Numbered from the stretch's first letter, positions 1 to 10,182 are shown. The stretch is 64,000 bases of DNA from Polaromonas sp. SP1 (GCF_003711205.1 NZ_CP031013.1:4134501-4198500); one strand, 5' to 3'. A program made the numbers and translations. The notes: generated from the sequence alone by a model not told the origin.

Positions 1-726
<726 letters not shown>

Positions 727-817
727 GGGAAGGTTTACCGTAACGGGTCTGCACGCCAGGGCGCTGTGAAGAGCATAGGCCCAAGCTGCAAGGGAGTCAT
801 GAATCCGGCCAAGTTTA

Positions 818-838
818 CATCATTTATAATTATTGATG
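818..838. promoter_or_regulatory. Candidate operator between the mutase gene and the GntR regulator
   Basis: An interrupted inverted repeat, CATCA-N11-TGATG, sits in an AT-rich stretch between the two divergent start codons. Its size suits a dimeric GntR/FCD regulator. That it is the operator is inference from position and symmetry only; the AT-rich core could also hold promoter elements. Confidence 0.35.
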
Positions 839-933
839 CAAAATTCAGTTTGCAGTAAGATGCCACCAAATCGAGCAGGTGCCGGCACGCAAGCAGCACC
901 CACTCCAAGCAGTTGCAGACCCCAAAACACCTT

Positions 934-1575
934 ATGCCCATGGCCGCAGTTTCGCTAACCCCTCGAGCGCTTTACGAAGAAGTGGCGGAGCTTTTGCGCC
1001 AGCGCATCTTCAACCGCGAGCTGGCGCCGGGCAGCTGGATTGACGAGCTCAAGCTGGCCGAGGAATACGGCATCAGCCGCACGCCGCTGCGCGAAGCCCT
1101 GAAGGTGCTGGCCACGGAAGGCCTTGTCACGATGAAGGTGCGGCGCGGCGCTTACGTGACCGAAGTGTCTGAGCGCGACCTGGCCGATGTGTACCACCTG
1201 CTCGCGCTGCTGGAGAGCGATGCGGCCGGCGTGGTGGCCGCCCAGGCCACACCGGCCCAGCTCAAAGAACTGCAGGGCCTGCACAACGAACTGGAAAAAG
1301 CGGTGAGCAACCGCGAGCGCTTCTTCGAGATCAACGAAGCCTTTCACATGCGCCTGCTCGAAATCGCCAACAACCGCTGGCGCGACCAGATGGTGGCCGA
1401 TTTGCGCAAGGTGATGAAACTCAACCGGCACAACTCGCTGCTCAAGAGCGGCCGGATTGAAGAGTCATTGGCCGAGCACCGCGCCATCATGCAGGCGCTG
1501 AGCACACGCGACGCCGATGCCACCGCGCAACGCATGCGCGAGCACTTCAGGAACGGGCTGGAAGCGGCGGCCTGA
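934..1575 (+). CDS. GntR-family transcriptional regulator (FCD subfamily)
   Basis: The product is about 213 residues. It has an N-terminal winged helix-turn-helix containing EEYGISRTPLREALKVLATE and the wing GLVTMKVRRGAYV. The C-terminal all-helical FCD ligand domain carries histidines in FHMRLLEIANN and EHRAIMQAL that usually bind a metal and so a carboxylate effector. An upstream in-frame TTG at 913 is possible, but the ATG at 934 (or the one two codons later at 940) fits the family length better. The gene is divergent from the methylmalonyl-CoA mutase gene, so propionate or methylmalonyl metabolism is its likely target; this is inference. Its 3' end overlaps the convergent transporter gene by 29 bp. 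Confidence 0.88.
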   Translation: MPMAAVSLTPRALYEEVAELLRQRIFNRELAPGSWIDELKLAEEYGISRTPLREALKVLATEGLVTMKVRRGAYVTEVSERDLADVYHLLALLESDAAGVVAAQATPAQLKELQGLHNELEKAVSNRERFFEINEAFHMRLLEIANNRWRDQMVADLRKVMKLNRHNSLLKSGRIEESLAEHRAIMQALSTRDADATAQRMREHFRNGLEAAA

Positions 1576-2482
1576 CGGGAGCGGGCGGCCTGCCCGTCAC
1601 CAAAAACACCCCGGGGAGGATCAGCAAGGCGCCGATGGCGTGGTGCCAGCCCAGCGGCTCACCCAACACGCCCCAGGCAGCCAGCCCCGCATACAGCGGC
1701 CCCAGGTAAAGCGACACCGCCACACGGCTTGCGCCCAGGATTTTTTGCGCCCAGCCGTAGATCCAGTACGCGCCCAGCCCCGGCACAATCGCGGCCACCA
1801 CGATCAGCCACAGGCCGTAACCGCTCAGCGGCAGGGCGTCGGGCTGCGACATTTCCCACAGGGTGAATGGAATCAACACCAGCGTGCCACCCGCGCAGAT
1901 GGCGGCCAGCCGGGCGGTGGCGCCCAGCGGGCTGGGCCACTGCTTTTGCAGCAGCGCGTAGGCAGCCCACGACACCGTCGCCGCAACAATCCACAAATCG
2001 CCTGCGGAGAACTGCACGCCGGCCAGTGCCGTCCATTGGCCTTTGACCACCACATGCACCACGCCGGCGATGGCTAATGCCACGCCCACACCCTGGCGCA
2101 CGCCAAAGCGTTCACCCAGCCACAGCACGGCGCCCAGGCCGATCAGCACCGGCGAGGCTGAATAAATCAGCGCGATATTCATCGCCCCGGTGGAGCGCGC
2201 ACCCTGGTACACCCAAGCGCCGCAAATCATCATGCCCAGGGTGCCCAGGATCAGGTATTGCCGCCACACCTTGGCGATGTCGGCGCGCTGGCGCCAAAGC
2301 TCGGTACGGGTCAGCAACAGCAGAAACAGTGCCGCCAGGCCCCAGCGCCCGAATGCCAGCAAATACGGGCCGATCACCCCGGGCGCCTTGCGGGCCACGA
2401 TGTAGTTGACCGTCCAGAGCGCCGGCACCAGCCACAGCAGGGCCAGCGCCTGGCGCGAATGTTTTTGCGCGGAATCAGGCAT
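1547..2482 (-). CDS. DMT-superfamily transporter (EamA domains)
   Basis: The 311-residue protein has about ten hydrophobic helices in two EamA halves, for example LALLWLVPALWTVNYIVARK near the N-terminus and MNIALIYSASPVLIGLGAV in the middle. These are inner-membrane metabolite exporters or importers of unpredictable substrate. I chose the ATG at 2482, which overlaps the dusA stop by 8 bp and suggests translational coupling, over an ATG 18 codons upstream that would place a charged non-family leader inside dusA. The 3' end overlaps the convergent GntR gene by 29 bp. Confidence 0.85.
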   Translation of the reverse strand: MPDSAQKHSRQALALLWLVPALWTVNYIVARKAPGVIGPYLLAFGRWGLAALFLLLLTRTELWRQRADIAKVWRQYLILGTLGMMICGAWVYQGARSTGAMNIALIYSASPVLIGLGAVLWLGERFGVRQGVGVALAIAGVVHVVVKGQWTALAGVQFSAGDLWIVAATVSWAAYALLQKQWPSPLGATARLAAICAGGTLVLIPFTLWEMSQPDALPLSGYGLWLIVVAAIVPGLGAYWIYGWAQKILGASRVAVSLYLGPLYAGLAAWGVLGEPLGWHHAIGALLILPGVFLVTGRPPAPVRPPLPARS

Positions 2483-3557
2483 CGGCCGTGGCGGTCGCGT
2501 CTGCAGGCTCGTGGTTTTGCGAGGCCGGCACTTCATGCGCCAGCGCCATCACCGCGTGCGGCGGCATATCGCGCAGGCGGTGGTCACTCCACACCTGGCG
2601 CCAGCGCCGCGCACCCGGCAGGCCGTTGCGCAAGCCCAGCATGTGGCGTGCGATGGCGCTCTTGGGCGTGCCATGCTCGGCGGCTTCACGGACCATGTAG
2701 TCGCACATCAGCGCTTCCACGTGCTCGCGCGTCAGGGGTGATTCGGGGGCGGCCTCACCGAAAAATTCCGCATCCCACGACGCCAGCCACCAGGGGTTGT
2801 GATAAGCCTCACGGCCCACCATCACGCCATCGAGTTCACCCAGCTGCGCTGCAACTTGCGCGCTGGTGTTGATGCCGCCGTTGATGCCGATGACCAGGTG
2901 CGGGAATTCTTTTTTCAGGCGGTGCACCAGCTCATAGCGCAGCGGCGGCACTTCGCGGTTTTCTTTGGGCGACAAGCCTTTGAGCCAGGCATTGCGGGCA
3001 TGCACCATAAACACCTTGCAGCCGGCTTCACTGACGGTGCCGACAAAGTCGCGCACAAAGTCGTAACTTTCGGCCTTGTCGATGCCGATGCGGTGCTTGA
3101 CGGTGACGGGCACATCCACCACGTCGACCATGGCCTTCACGCAATCGGCCACCAGTTGCGGCTCGGCCATCAGGCAGGCGCCGAAAGCGCCGCGCTGCAC
3201 GCGCTCGCTGGGGCAGCCGCAGTTGAGGTTGATCTCGTCGTAACCCCACTGCTCACCGAGCTGGGCACAGCGGGCCAGGTCGGCGGGCTCGCTGCCGCCC
3301 AGTTGCAGCGCCACGGGATGTTCTTCGGCGTTAAAGCGGAGGTGGCGTTCCACGTCGCCGTGAATCAGTGCGCCCGTGGTCACCATTTCGGTGTAGAGCA
3401 GCGCATGGCGCGACAGCAACCGGTGGAAATGGCGGCAATGTTTATCGGTCCAGTCCATCATGGGGGCCACACTCAGCCGCCACGGGCTGGCAGGTTCAGG
3501 CGTGCCGGCGCTGGCCGGGCATAGAGGCGAAAACGAAGGGACAGACGAGACGGGCAT
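2475..3557 (-). CDS. dusA: tRNA-dihydrouridine(20/20a) synthase
   Basis: The 360-residue protein matches DusA: LSVAPMMDWTDKHCRHF at the FMN-barrel start, EINLNCGCPSERVQ with the catalytic cysteine, VTVKHRIGID, and GINGGI and GVMVGREAYHNPW for phosphate and FMN binding. The enzyme uses NADPH to reduce U20/U20a in the tRNA D-loop. The first 26 residues, rich in Pro and Ser, precede the usual family start and may not be translated, but no better start with a clear ribosome site is visible. It probably forms an operon with the overlapping DMT transporter. Confidence 0.93.
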   Translation of the reverse strand: MPVSSVPSFSPLCPASAGTPEPASPWRLSVAPMMDWTDKHCRHFHRLLSRHALLYTEMVTTGALIHGDVERHLRFNAEEHPVALQLGGSEPADLARCAQLGEQWGYDEINLNCGCPSERVQRGAFGACLMAEPQLVADCVKAMVDVVDVPVTVKHRIGIDKAESYDFVRDFVGTVSEAGCKVFMVHARNAWLKGLSPKENREVPPLRYELVHRLKKEFPHLVIGINGGINTSAQVAAQLGELDGVMVGREAYHNPWWLASWDAEFFGEAAPESPLTREHVEALMCDYMVREAAEHGTPKSAIARHMLGLRNGLPGARRWRQVWSDHRLRDMPPHAVMALAHEVPASQNHEPADATATADA

Positions 3558-3752
3558 GGTGCATTTTCCCAGAAAGAGCCTCGTCCGGCCCGGGTGGGGT
3601 TTTGCAAGGGTGCAGGCAGCTTACGAACTGCGCCAAAATCGCCCTCGCTTGTCACGCCGCCACACCCTCGGGCGGGTAACATGGGCATTCACGCCGCCCC
3701 ATCAGGCCGCGACTGGCCTTAGAGACAGGAACGAGGAACAGGACATCCCAGA

Positions 3753-5615
3753 ATGCAAAAGACGATGACAATGCCGCGCCCCCTCCCGATAGCCCTCCAC
3801 GCCTTGCCCGCTCGCCGCGCCGTCCGCCGCGTGCGTCCGCTTGCCGCCATGGCTCCCCTGGTTTTGCTGGCGGCTTGTGCATCGACCCCCCTGCCGCCCT
3901 GGACGCCCGCCGCCTTGCCGCGCCCTCCTGCCAGCGCGCAAGCCCCTGCGCCCGTGCCGCCTGCCGCACCCCGGCCGGCAGCGGTTCAGGTCACGCCTGT
4001 TGCGCCGGCTGCGTTGCCCCCGCTCGCCTCATCACCCGCAGCACCACAATCCCCCGCTGCCGACCAGGCGGCCCCTTACAGCGCTGCGGTGGCTGCGCGC
4101 TTCCCGGCGCCCTCTGTGGTGTACAACACCCCGGGGCTGCAACCCGGCCGCACCACCTTCACCAGCCAGGCGGAGATCCAGGGCTGGCTGCGCGAACAGT
4201 CGGCCGCCGCATCACGCACACCCGGCGTGAGGGCGGCCGTGTTGCCGATTGGGCGTTCGCAGCGCGGCGAGACGCTGGAAGCGCTGGTGCTGACCCGCGC
4301 GGGCGGCACCGATCCGGCCGTGCTGAAATCCGCCGGCAAGCCCACGGTGCTGCTGGTGGGGCAGCAGCATGGCGACGAGCCCGCCGGCAGCGAGGCCCTG
4401 CTGGTCATTGCAAGGGAACTGGCGCAAGGCCTCCTGTCGCCCGTGCTGGACCGCATCAATGTGGTGATCGTGCCGCGCGCCAACCCCGACGGTGCGGCAA
4501 GCGACCAGCGCGCCACCACCGGCGGGCTGGACATGAACCGCGACCACCTGCTGCTCAACACGCCCGAAGCCCAGGCGCTGGCCCGGCTGGCGCGCGACTA
4601 CAGCCCGACGGTCGTGGTCGACGCCCATGAATACACCGTGGTGGGCCGCTACCTGCAGAAATTCGGCACGGTGCAAAAGTTCGACGCGCTGCTCCAGTAC
4701 GCCACCACCGCCAACCTGCCGGAGTTCCTGACCAAGGCTGCTGAAGAGTGGTACCGCCGCCCGCTGCTGGCCGCGCTCAAGGGCCAGAACCTCAGCACCG
4801 AGTGGTACTACACCACGTCCAGCGACCTGGCCGACCGGAAAATCTCCATGGGCGGCACACAGCCCGACACCGGCCGCAATGTGAACGGCCTGAAGAACGC
4901 CGTCAGCCTGCTGATCGAAACGCGCGGCGTCGGCATCGGCCGCCTGCATATCCAGCGGCGCGTGCACACCCATGTCACGGCCATCACCAGCGTGCTGGCC
5001 AGCACGGCGCAGCGCGCCAACGAGCTGCACCAGTTGCGCCCCTATCTCGACAAGGAAGTCGGCGGCCAGGCCTGCAAGGAGCAAACCGTGGTGGAGGCCG
5101 GCCCCACCGCCGCCCAGTACGAGCTGCTCATGCTGGACCCGGTCAGCGGCGCCGACAAGGCCGTCTCCGTCGACTGGGACTCCGCACTGGCGCTGCGCAG
5201 CCTCAAGGCCCGCGCCCGCCCCTGCGGTTACTGGCTGTCGGCAGCGTCCACGGTTGCCGTCGACCGGCTGCGGCTGCATGGCGTGCAGGTGCTGCGCGTG
5301 GCCGAGCAAGGCTCCATGCTGGGCGACAGCTACCGGGAAACCGCCAGTGCGACAGGCGAGCGCCAGGACGTGCGCGGTGCGATCGCCGACGGCAACGCCA
5401 TCATCAAGGTGCAGGTGAGCCTGGCACGCGGTGTGGTGGACGCGCCGCGCGGCAGCTACTACGTGCCGCTCAACCAGCCCATGGCCAACCTGGTCGTCGC
5501 AGCGCTGGAGCCCGACACCCAGAGCAGCTACTTCGCCAACCAGATCCTGCAAGGCCTGCAAAGCACGGTGCGCGTGATGGCCGAGCCGACCATCAAATTA
5601 GAAGAACTGAATTAG
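3753..5615 (+). CDS. M14-family zinc metallopeptidase, predicted lipoprotein
   Basis: The 620-residue protein begins with a basic region and a hydrophobic stretch ending in LVLLAACAS, a lipobox with the lipid cysteine near residue 42. A Pro/Ala-rich linker follows to about residue 110. The catalytic domain shows the carboxypeptidase A-type zinc ligands: GQQHGDEPAGS (His206, Glu209) and VVVDAHEYT (His292). A likely catalytic Glu is in LIETRGVG near residue 389. NPDG and DMNRDH, typical substrate-binding segments, lie between. It is probably periplasmic or outer-membrane anchored and trims peptides or peptidoglycan stems; the substrate is unknown. It stands alone, with about 195 bp of unremarkable sequence upstream. 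Confidence 0.8.
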   Translation: MQKTMTMPRPLPIALHALPARRAVRRVRPLAAMAPLVLLAACASTPLPPWTPAALPRPPASAQAPAPVPPAAPRPAAVQVTPVAPAALPPLASSPAAPQSPAADQAAPYSAAVAARFPAPSVVYNTPGLQPGRTTFTSQAEIQGWLREQSAAASRTPGVRAAVLPIGRSQRGETLEALVLTRAGGTDPAVLKSAGKPTVLLVGQQHGDEPAGSEALLVIARELAQGLLSPVLDRINVVIVPRANPDGAASDQRATTGGLDMNRDHLLLNTPEAQALARLARDYSPTVVVDAHEYTVVGRYLQKFGTVQKFDALLQYATTANLPEFLTKAAEEWYRRPLLAALKGQNLSTEWYYTTSSDLADRKISMGGTQPDTGRNVNGLKNAVSLLIETRGVGIGRLHIQRRVHTHVTAITSVLASTAQRANELHQLRPYLDKEVGGQACKEQTVVEAGPTAAQYELLMLDPVSGADKAVSVDWDSALALRSLKARARPCGYWLSAASTVAVDRLRLHGVQVLRVAEQGSMLGDSYRETASATGERQDVRGAIADGNAIIKVQVSLARGVVDAPRGSYYVPLNQPMANLVVAALEPDTQSSYFANQILQGLQSTVRVMAEPTIKLEELN

Positions 5616-5674
5616 GCTCCACACCTTCGCTTCGCGTAGTACGCGCGCCCATAGCCAGCGGGTGCCGCGGGACT

Positions 5675-5707
5675 GGCCTTGGCTTGTCCTGAGCTTGTCG
5701 AAGGGCC
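5675..5707. repeat. Palindromic intergenic repeat of the TTGTCCTGAGCTTGTCGAA type
   Basis: The GGCCTT and AAGGGCC arms enclose the motif TTGTCCTGAGCTTGTCGAA, a repeat I know from many proteobacterial intergenic regions. It lies in the roughly 260-bp gap after the peptidase gene, which also holds a CCCCTTGAGGGGG palindrome around 5723 to 5735. No gene is seen in this gap. Confidence 0.6.
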
Positions 5708-5877
5708 AGACCGCAGGCACCGCCCCTTGAGGGGGAACAGGCTACACGCAGTGAGCCTGGACGGGGGGATTGACGTTAGTGTCTGACAGGAACAGGATGT
5801 GATCGCTGACCGGAAATCCACGATTTCCGCGCCTTAATGATTCGTTGATACAACGTTAATTCATGAAAGGACTTGCG

Positions 5878-6273
5878 ATGAAGCACTTTGAACTGACCAA
5901 AAAAATGTTCAGCATGGGCGGGGTCTTCTACCCCACCGGCTACGCCTTCATCATGTTCCCGGATGCCGAGGACGCCAGGCAGGTAGCGAAAGACCTGGAG
6001 GTGGGTAACGAAGGCGTCATGCTGCTCACCCCCGAAGATGTCATCCAAAGCATCGGTAACGCGGACGGCAAGTCGGTGGTAGACCTGCCCGATGTCGGCA
6101 CCGAGGGCGCCACCGTGCACAAGTACGTTGACCTGGCACGCGATGGTCACCATGCGGTGATGGTTCCGGCCCCCAACAAGGAGGCGACGGAGCGCATCAT
6201 GGAAGTGGTGCGCCAGGTACCGTTTTCGTACGGCCAGAAGTACCACAGCCTGGCGATCGAAGACCTCGAATAG
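5878..6273 (+). CDS. Conserved hypothetical protein, 131 residues
   Basis: I do not recognise a named family. The start at 5878 is chosen because GAAAGGA lies about eight bases upstream; an in-frame ATG at 5863 would contain that ribosome site inside the coding sequence. The protein is soluble, without signal peptide or membrane segment. It starts with the stretch HFELTKKMFSMGGVFYPTGY and has a ferredoxin-like alpha/beta pattern (YAFIMFPDAEDARQVAKDL, later HHAVMVPAPNKEATERIMEV), which could suit a small ligand-binding or ACT-like fold; that is speculation. Upstream is repeat-rich spacer, downstream a cupin gene. Confidence 0.7.
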   Translation: MKHFELTKKMFSMGGVFYPTGYAFIMFPDAEDARQVAKDLEVGNEGVMLLTPEDVIQSIGNADGKSVVDLPDVGTEGATVHKYVDLARDGHHAVMVPAPNKEATERIMEVVRQVPFSYGQKYHSLAIEDLE

Positions 6274-6349
6274 CGCCTGTCCCGGGAAGGGCCCAAGGGC
6301 AATCGCCGCCGCTTGAAGCCCGCGGCGGGATTGAGGCACACTGCGCCTC

Positions 6350-6886
6350 ATGCCCCAGCCCAGCCATCCCGGATCCCTTCCCACACATCCCACACCCCGC
6401 GCCCGGCAGCTGATTGACCAGTTGCAACTCCAGCCCCACCCGGAAGGCGGCTGGTACCGCGAGGTGTTCCGCTCACAGGGCCACGTCATGCCGCAAGACG
6501 GCAGGCCCGCGCGCAACGCCCTCACCTCCATCTATTTTTTGCTGGACGACACGCAGCATTCACGCTGGCACCGCGTGCTGTCCAACGAGGTGTGGGTTCA
6601 CCTCGAAGGCGCGCCACTGGATCTCTGGACATGGGATGCGGCGGACGGCAAGCTGCACCGCGCGGTGCTCGGCCCGGTCAGTGCATCAACCCTGCCCCAG
6701 CACGTTGTGGCGGCCGGCCTGTGGCAGGCGGCCAGGCCACAGGCCGGCGACGCGGCGGGCTATGTGCTCGTGGCCTGTGCCGTGGGGCCAGGCTTTGACT
6801 TTTCGGATTTCCGGATGATGGCGCCGGACGGCGAAGAAGCCCGGCGGATGGCCGCCGACCATCCGGCATTGGCGCCATTGATCTAG
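6350..6886 (+). CDS. Cupin-domain protein, DUF985 / YML079W type
   Basis: The 178-residue protein matches the DUF985 cupin family: HPEGGWYREVFRS near the N-terminus, TSIYFLLDD and HSRWHRVLSNEVW in the first strands, then LDLWTWDAADGKLHRAVLG. Members form a beta-barrel that binds a sugar- or nucleotide-like ligand; activity is unproven in most cases. The start at 6350 leaves a short Pro-rich leader before the family start at ARQLIDQLQLQPHPEGGW. It is followed 34 bp later by a GST gene, possibly in one transcript. Confidence 0.82.
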   Translation: MPQPSHPGSLPTHPTPRARQLIDQLQLQPHPEGGWYREVFRSQGHVMPQDGRPARNALTSIYFLLDDTQHSRWHRVLSNEVWVHLEGAPLDLWTWDAADGKLHRAVLGPVSASTLPQHVVAAGLWQAARPQAGDAAGYVLVACAVGPGFDFSDFRMMAPDGEEARRMAADHPALAPLI

Positions 6887-6920
6887 CCCTCACACACGCT
6901 CCAAAATCTCAAGGACTCCC

Positions 6921-7640
6921 ATGATCGATCTGCACTACTGGCCCACCCCCAACGGATGGAAGATTTCCATCATGCTCGAAGAATGCGATCTGCCCTACAG
7001 GCTGGTTCCCGTCAACATCGGCAAAGGTGAACAGTTCGCGCCGGAGTTTCTGGCCATCAGCCCCAACAACCGCATGCCGGCCATCGTCGACCACGCACCC
7101 GCCGGCGGCGGCGCGCCCGTGGCCGTGTTTGAAAGCGGCGCCATCCTGATGTACCTGGCCGAAAAGACCGGCCGCTTTTTGCCGACTGAATTGCGCGAGC
7201 GCTACCAGGCCATGCAGTGGCTTATGTGGCAGATGGGCGGGCTGGGTCCCATGGCCGGGCAAAACGGCCATTTCCTCTTGTATGCGCCGGACAAAATCCC
7301 CTACGCCATCGAGCGCTACGGCAAGGAAGTGGACCGCCTTTACGGCGTGCTCGATGCCCAGCTGGCACGCACCGGCGCGCATGTGGCCGGCGCCGGCTAC
7401 TCCATCGCCGACATGGCGATCTTCCCCTGGGTGCGCACGCACAAGGCCCAGCAGGTTGATCTGCAAAAATTTCCCCATGTGCAGCGCTGGTACGACGCCC
7501 TGTTTGAAAGGCCGGCCGTCAAACGCGGGCTGGACCTGGGCAAAGAGCTGCGCGCGCCGGCCCTGACCGAAGAGGCCCGCAAGGCATTGTTCGGGCAGAC
7601 CGCACAAAGCGTGCGTGAGGGCATGCACAAGGTTTCCTGA
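6921..7640 (+). CDS. Glutathione S-transferase, Ure2p/YfcG-like
   Basis: The 239-residue protein has an N-terminal thioredoxin-fold domain (IDLHYWPTPNGWKISIMLEE, then SPNNRMPAIVDH with the cis-Pro) and VFESGAILMYLAEKTGRFLP, where ES contacts the glutathione gamma-glutamyl group. The C-terminal helical domain includes QWLMWQMGGLGPMAGQNGHF, characteristic of the YfcG/Ure2-like nu class, and SIADMAIFPWV. The family shows disulfide-reductase or peroxidase activity with two glutathiones. It lies 30 bp upstream of another glutathione-linked thioredoxin-fold enzyme, so the two may act in one detoxification step. Confidence 0.9.
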   Translation: MIDLHYWPTPNGWKISIMLEECDLPYRLVPVNIGKGEQFAPEFLAISPNNRMPAIVDHAPAGGGAPVAVFESGAILMYLAEKTGRFLPTELRERYQAMQWLMWQMGGLGPMAGQNGHFLLYAPDKIPYAIERYGKEVDRLYGVLDAQLARTGAHVAGAGYSIADMAIFPWVRTHKAQQVDLQKFPHVQRWYDALFERPAVKRGLDLGKELRAPALTEEARKALFGQTAQSVREGMHKVS

Positions 7641-7670
7641 TCCCTTTTTTGAAAAAGAACGAGACACGCC

Positions 7671-8291
7671 ATGATTGAATTTTTCTTCGACTGCTCCAGC
7701 CCCTGGACCTACATCGCCTTTCGCAACATCCAGCCGCTGGCGGCCGAACTCCAGGAGACCATTTCCTGGCGGCCGGTGTTGGTGGGCGGCATCTTCAACA
7801 GCGTCAACAAAGGCATCTACGCCGCGCGGGAAGACATGAACTCGCCGAAGAACCGCTACATGCTCAAGGACGTGCAGGACAGCGCGCGCGAGGCGGGGCT
7901 GAAGATCGCCTTTCCGCCCAGGGTGTTTCCGGTCAACAGCGTCAAGGCCATGCGCGGCTGCCTGTGGATTGCGCAAGATGCCGCGGCCCAGACGCATTAC
8001 CTTGAATTCATCGAGGCCACCTTTGCGGCCTACTTCAGCCGTGAAGAAGACATTTCGCAGGACGAAGTGCTGGCGGCCATTTGCCGGCAGGTGGGCATTG
8101 ATGCGGATGCATTCCTGGAGGGCATCGCACGGCCCGACATCAAGGATCAGCTCAAGGCCAACACCGACGAGGCCATCCGCCGCGGGGCTTTCGGTTCACC
8201 CACCTTCTTTGTGGGCGACGACATGTACTTCGGCAACGACAGGCTGGCGCTGGTGCGCTCTGCCGTGTTGCGGGGAAAATCCAAAAACTAG
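7671..8291 (+). CDS. 2-hydroxychromene-2-carboxylate isomerase-like protein (DsbA fold)
   Basis: The 206-residue protein matches the kappa-GST/NahD family: IEFFFDCSSPWTYIAF carries the catalytic Ser in place of the DsbA cysteine, FPVNSVKAMRG is the glutathione-binding middle part, and GAFGSPTFFVGDDMYFGNDRL is the C-terminal signature. Family members isomerise 2-hydroxychromene-2-carboxylate in naphthalene breakdown, but many genomic copies lie outside such pathways, as here. It follows a GST gene in the same direction. Its stop codon overlaps the convergent antiporter stop within a CTAG. Confidence 0.85.
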   Translation: MIEFFFDCSSPWTYIAFRNIQPLAAELQETISWRPVLVGGIFNSVNKGIYAAREDMNSPKNRYMLKDVQDSAREAGLKIAFPPRVFPVNSVKAMRGCLWIAQDAAAQTHYLEFIEATFAAYFSREEDISQDEVLAAICRQVGIDADAFLEGIARPDIKDQLKANTDEAIRRGAFGSPTFFVGDDMYFGNDRLALVRSAVLRGKSKN

Positions 8292-9985
8292 TGGGACGCC
8301 GCGGCCGCTGCGCGCTCCAGCACATGCCGCGTCATCGACTGCGCCAGTTCGTGCTCGCCGAGGAAAACCTTGCCGGCCTTTTCGTTGTCGAGCAGGCGCG
8401 CTTCGGCCTCATTGTGGGTGCGCACCACGGTTTCGATGCCGGGGTTCAGCGCCCGCGCTGTCGACACGATCTGCCGCACGTCCAGCGTGTCGGGCGTGGC
8501 AATCACCAGCATGCGCGCCTGCGCGATGTGGGCCTGAATCAGCACTTCCGCCTCGACGGCATCGCCTGACACGGCCGCCATGCCTTGCTCCCGCAGGCGC
8601 TCTACCGCCTCGCGGTTCTGCTCGGCCACCACAAAAGGAATGTGGTTTGCCTTGAGCGCATCGGCGATGCGCCGCCCTACCCGGCCGTAGCCCACCAGCA
8701 CCACATGGTTGGCCAAATACTTCTGGTCTGTTGTGGCCGGGAGTTCGGCCATCGGGTCGTCGCGCGCCTCCAGCTTGCGGGCCAGCGGCGATTTGGCGAG
8801 TATCCATTTCTGCAGCGGCTCGACCGACTTGAACACCAGTTCGTTGAGTGCGATGGAAATCAGCGCGCCTGCCAGCACCAGGCTCTGACCCTCTGGCGGC
8901 AGCAAACCGAGCGACGCGCCCAGGCCCACCAGGATGAAAGAGAACTCGCCGATTTGCGCCAGGCTGGCGGAGACCGTCAAGGCCGTGTTCAGCGGGTAGC
9001 GAAACGCCATCACCAGCACGCCGGCGGCCAGCGTCTTGCCGACGATGATGATGCCGACCACCGCCAGCACCTGCAGCGGCCGCTCGATCAGCACCCACGG
9101 GTCAAACAGCATGCCGACCGACACAAAAAACAGCACGGCAAAAGCGTCGCGCAGCGGCAGCGATTCTTCGGCGGCCCGGTGGCTGAACTCTGATTCGCGC
9201 ATCACCATGCCGGCGAAAAATGCGCCCAGCGCAAACGACACGCCGAACAGCGCCGTCGCACCGAAGGCGATGCTCACGGCGGCGGCCACCACGCACAAGG
9301 TAAAGAGCTCTCGCGAACCGGTGCGCTGCACCTGCCATAGCACCCAGGGGAAGAAGCGCCGCCCCACCACCAGCATCAGGGCAACAAAACCGCCCACCTG
9401 CAGCAGCGTGATGCCCAGCGTCTTCCATAGCGCGTTGACGTCCGCATCGATCTTGCCCGAGAGCCAGCCACCCAGCGGCGGCAGCAGCACCAGCACCAGC
9501 ACCATGGCAAGGTCTTCCACCACCAGCCAGCCGACGGCGATGCGTCCGTTGACCGAGTCGAGAATGCCGCGGCTTTCAAGTGCGCGCAACAGCACCACGG
9601 TACTGGCAACCGAGAGTGACAAGCCGAACACCAGCGCACCGCCCAGGTTCCAGCCCCACCAGTGCGCCAGGCCCATGCCGAGGGCCGTGGCCACCGTCAT
9701 CTGCACAACGGCGCCGGGTATCGCGATCTTGCGTACCGCCAGCAAATCATCCAGCGAAAAATGCAGGCCCACGCCAAACATCAGCAGCATCACACCGATT
9801 TCAGCCAGCTGGCTGGCGATCTCCGCATCCGCCACAAAGCCGGGCGTGAACGGCCCGATGATCACGCCCGCCAGCAAATAGCCCACCAGTGCCGGCAGGC
9901 GAAGCCGAACGGCAAGAAAGCCAAAAATCAGGGCAAGGCCGAGGCCTGCGGCAATGGTGCTGATCAGAGAGACGCTGTGGGGCAT
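8288..9985 (-). CDS. ybaL: CPA2-family cation:proton antiporter with TrkA-N domain, YbaL-like
   Basis: The 565-residue protein has a membrane domain of about twelve helices (residues 1 to 385: LIFGFLAVRLRLPALVGYLL, MLLMFGVGLHFSLDDLLAV) typical of KefB/KefC-type K+ efflux antiporters. A cytosolic Rossmann RCK domain follows, starting at NHVVLVGYGRVGRRIADAL. The C-terminus has no second RCK_C domain. Length and architecture fit E. coli YbaL. The likely role is K+ or Na+ efflux in exchange for protons, with nucleotide or redox gating. No quinone-oxidoreductase ancillary protein (KefF/KefG type) is adjacent. Confidence 0.87.
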   Translation of the reverse strand: MPHSVSLISTIAAGLGLALIFGFLAVRLRLPALVGYLLAGVIIGPFTPGFVADAEIASQLAEIGVMLLMFGVGLHFSLDDLLAVRKIAIPGAVVQMTVATALGMGLAHWWGWNLGGALVFGLSLSVASTVVLLRALESRGILDSVNGRIAVGWLVVEDLAMVLVLVLLPPLGGWLSGKIDADVNALWKTLGITLLQVGGFVALMLVVGRRFFPWVLWQVQRTGSRELFTLCVVAAAVSIAFGATALFGVSFALGAFFAGMVMRESEFSHRAAEESLPLRDAFAVLFFVSVGMLFDPWVLIERPLQVLAVVGIIIVGKTLAAGVLVMAFRYPLNTALTVSASLAQIGEFSFILVGLGASLGLLPPEGQSLVLAGALISIALNELVFKSVEPLQKWILAKSPLARKLEARDDPMAELPATTDQKYLANHVVLVGYGRVGRRIADALKANHIPFVVAEQNREAVERLREQGMAAVSGDAVEAEVLIQAHIAQARMLVIATPDTLDVRQIVSTARALNPGIETVVRTHNEAEARLLDNEKAGKVFLGEHELAQSMTRHVLERAAAAASH

Positions 9986-10182
9986 GCGAGAGGGATTCCT
10001 TTAAGAATGCGGTTTAAGAGTCTGTCGAGACTCCAAGGAAGGCCTGCGACGCAGCCCGGCAAGCAGGCTGTCCCCGTAGAACACGTCGCTTTAATTTACT
10101 ACAGTTGCCGCCCGAGGCCCCACAGAAAATCCCCACGCGCTTGCAGGGTGTTTTTACCAGGCGCGGGTGGAACGGCCATAAA

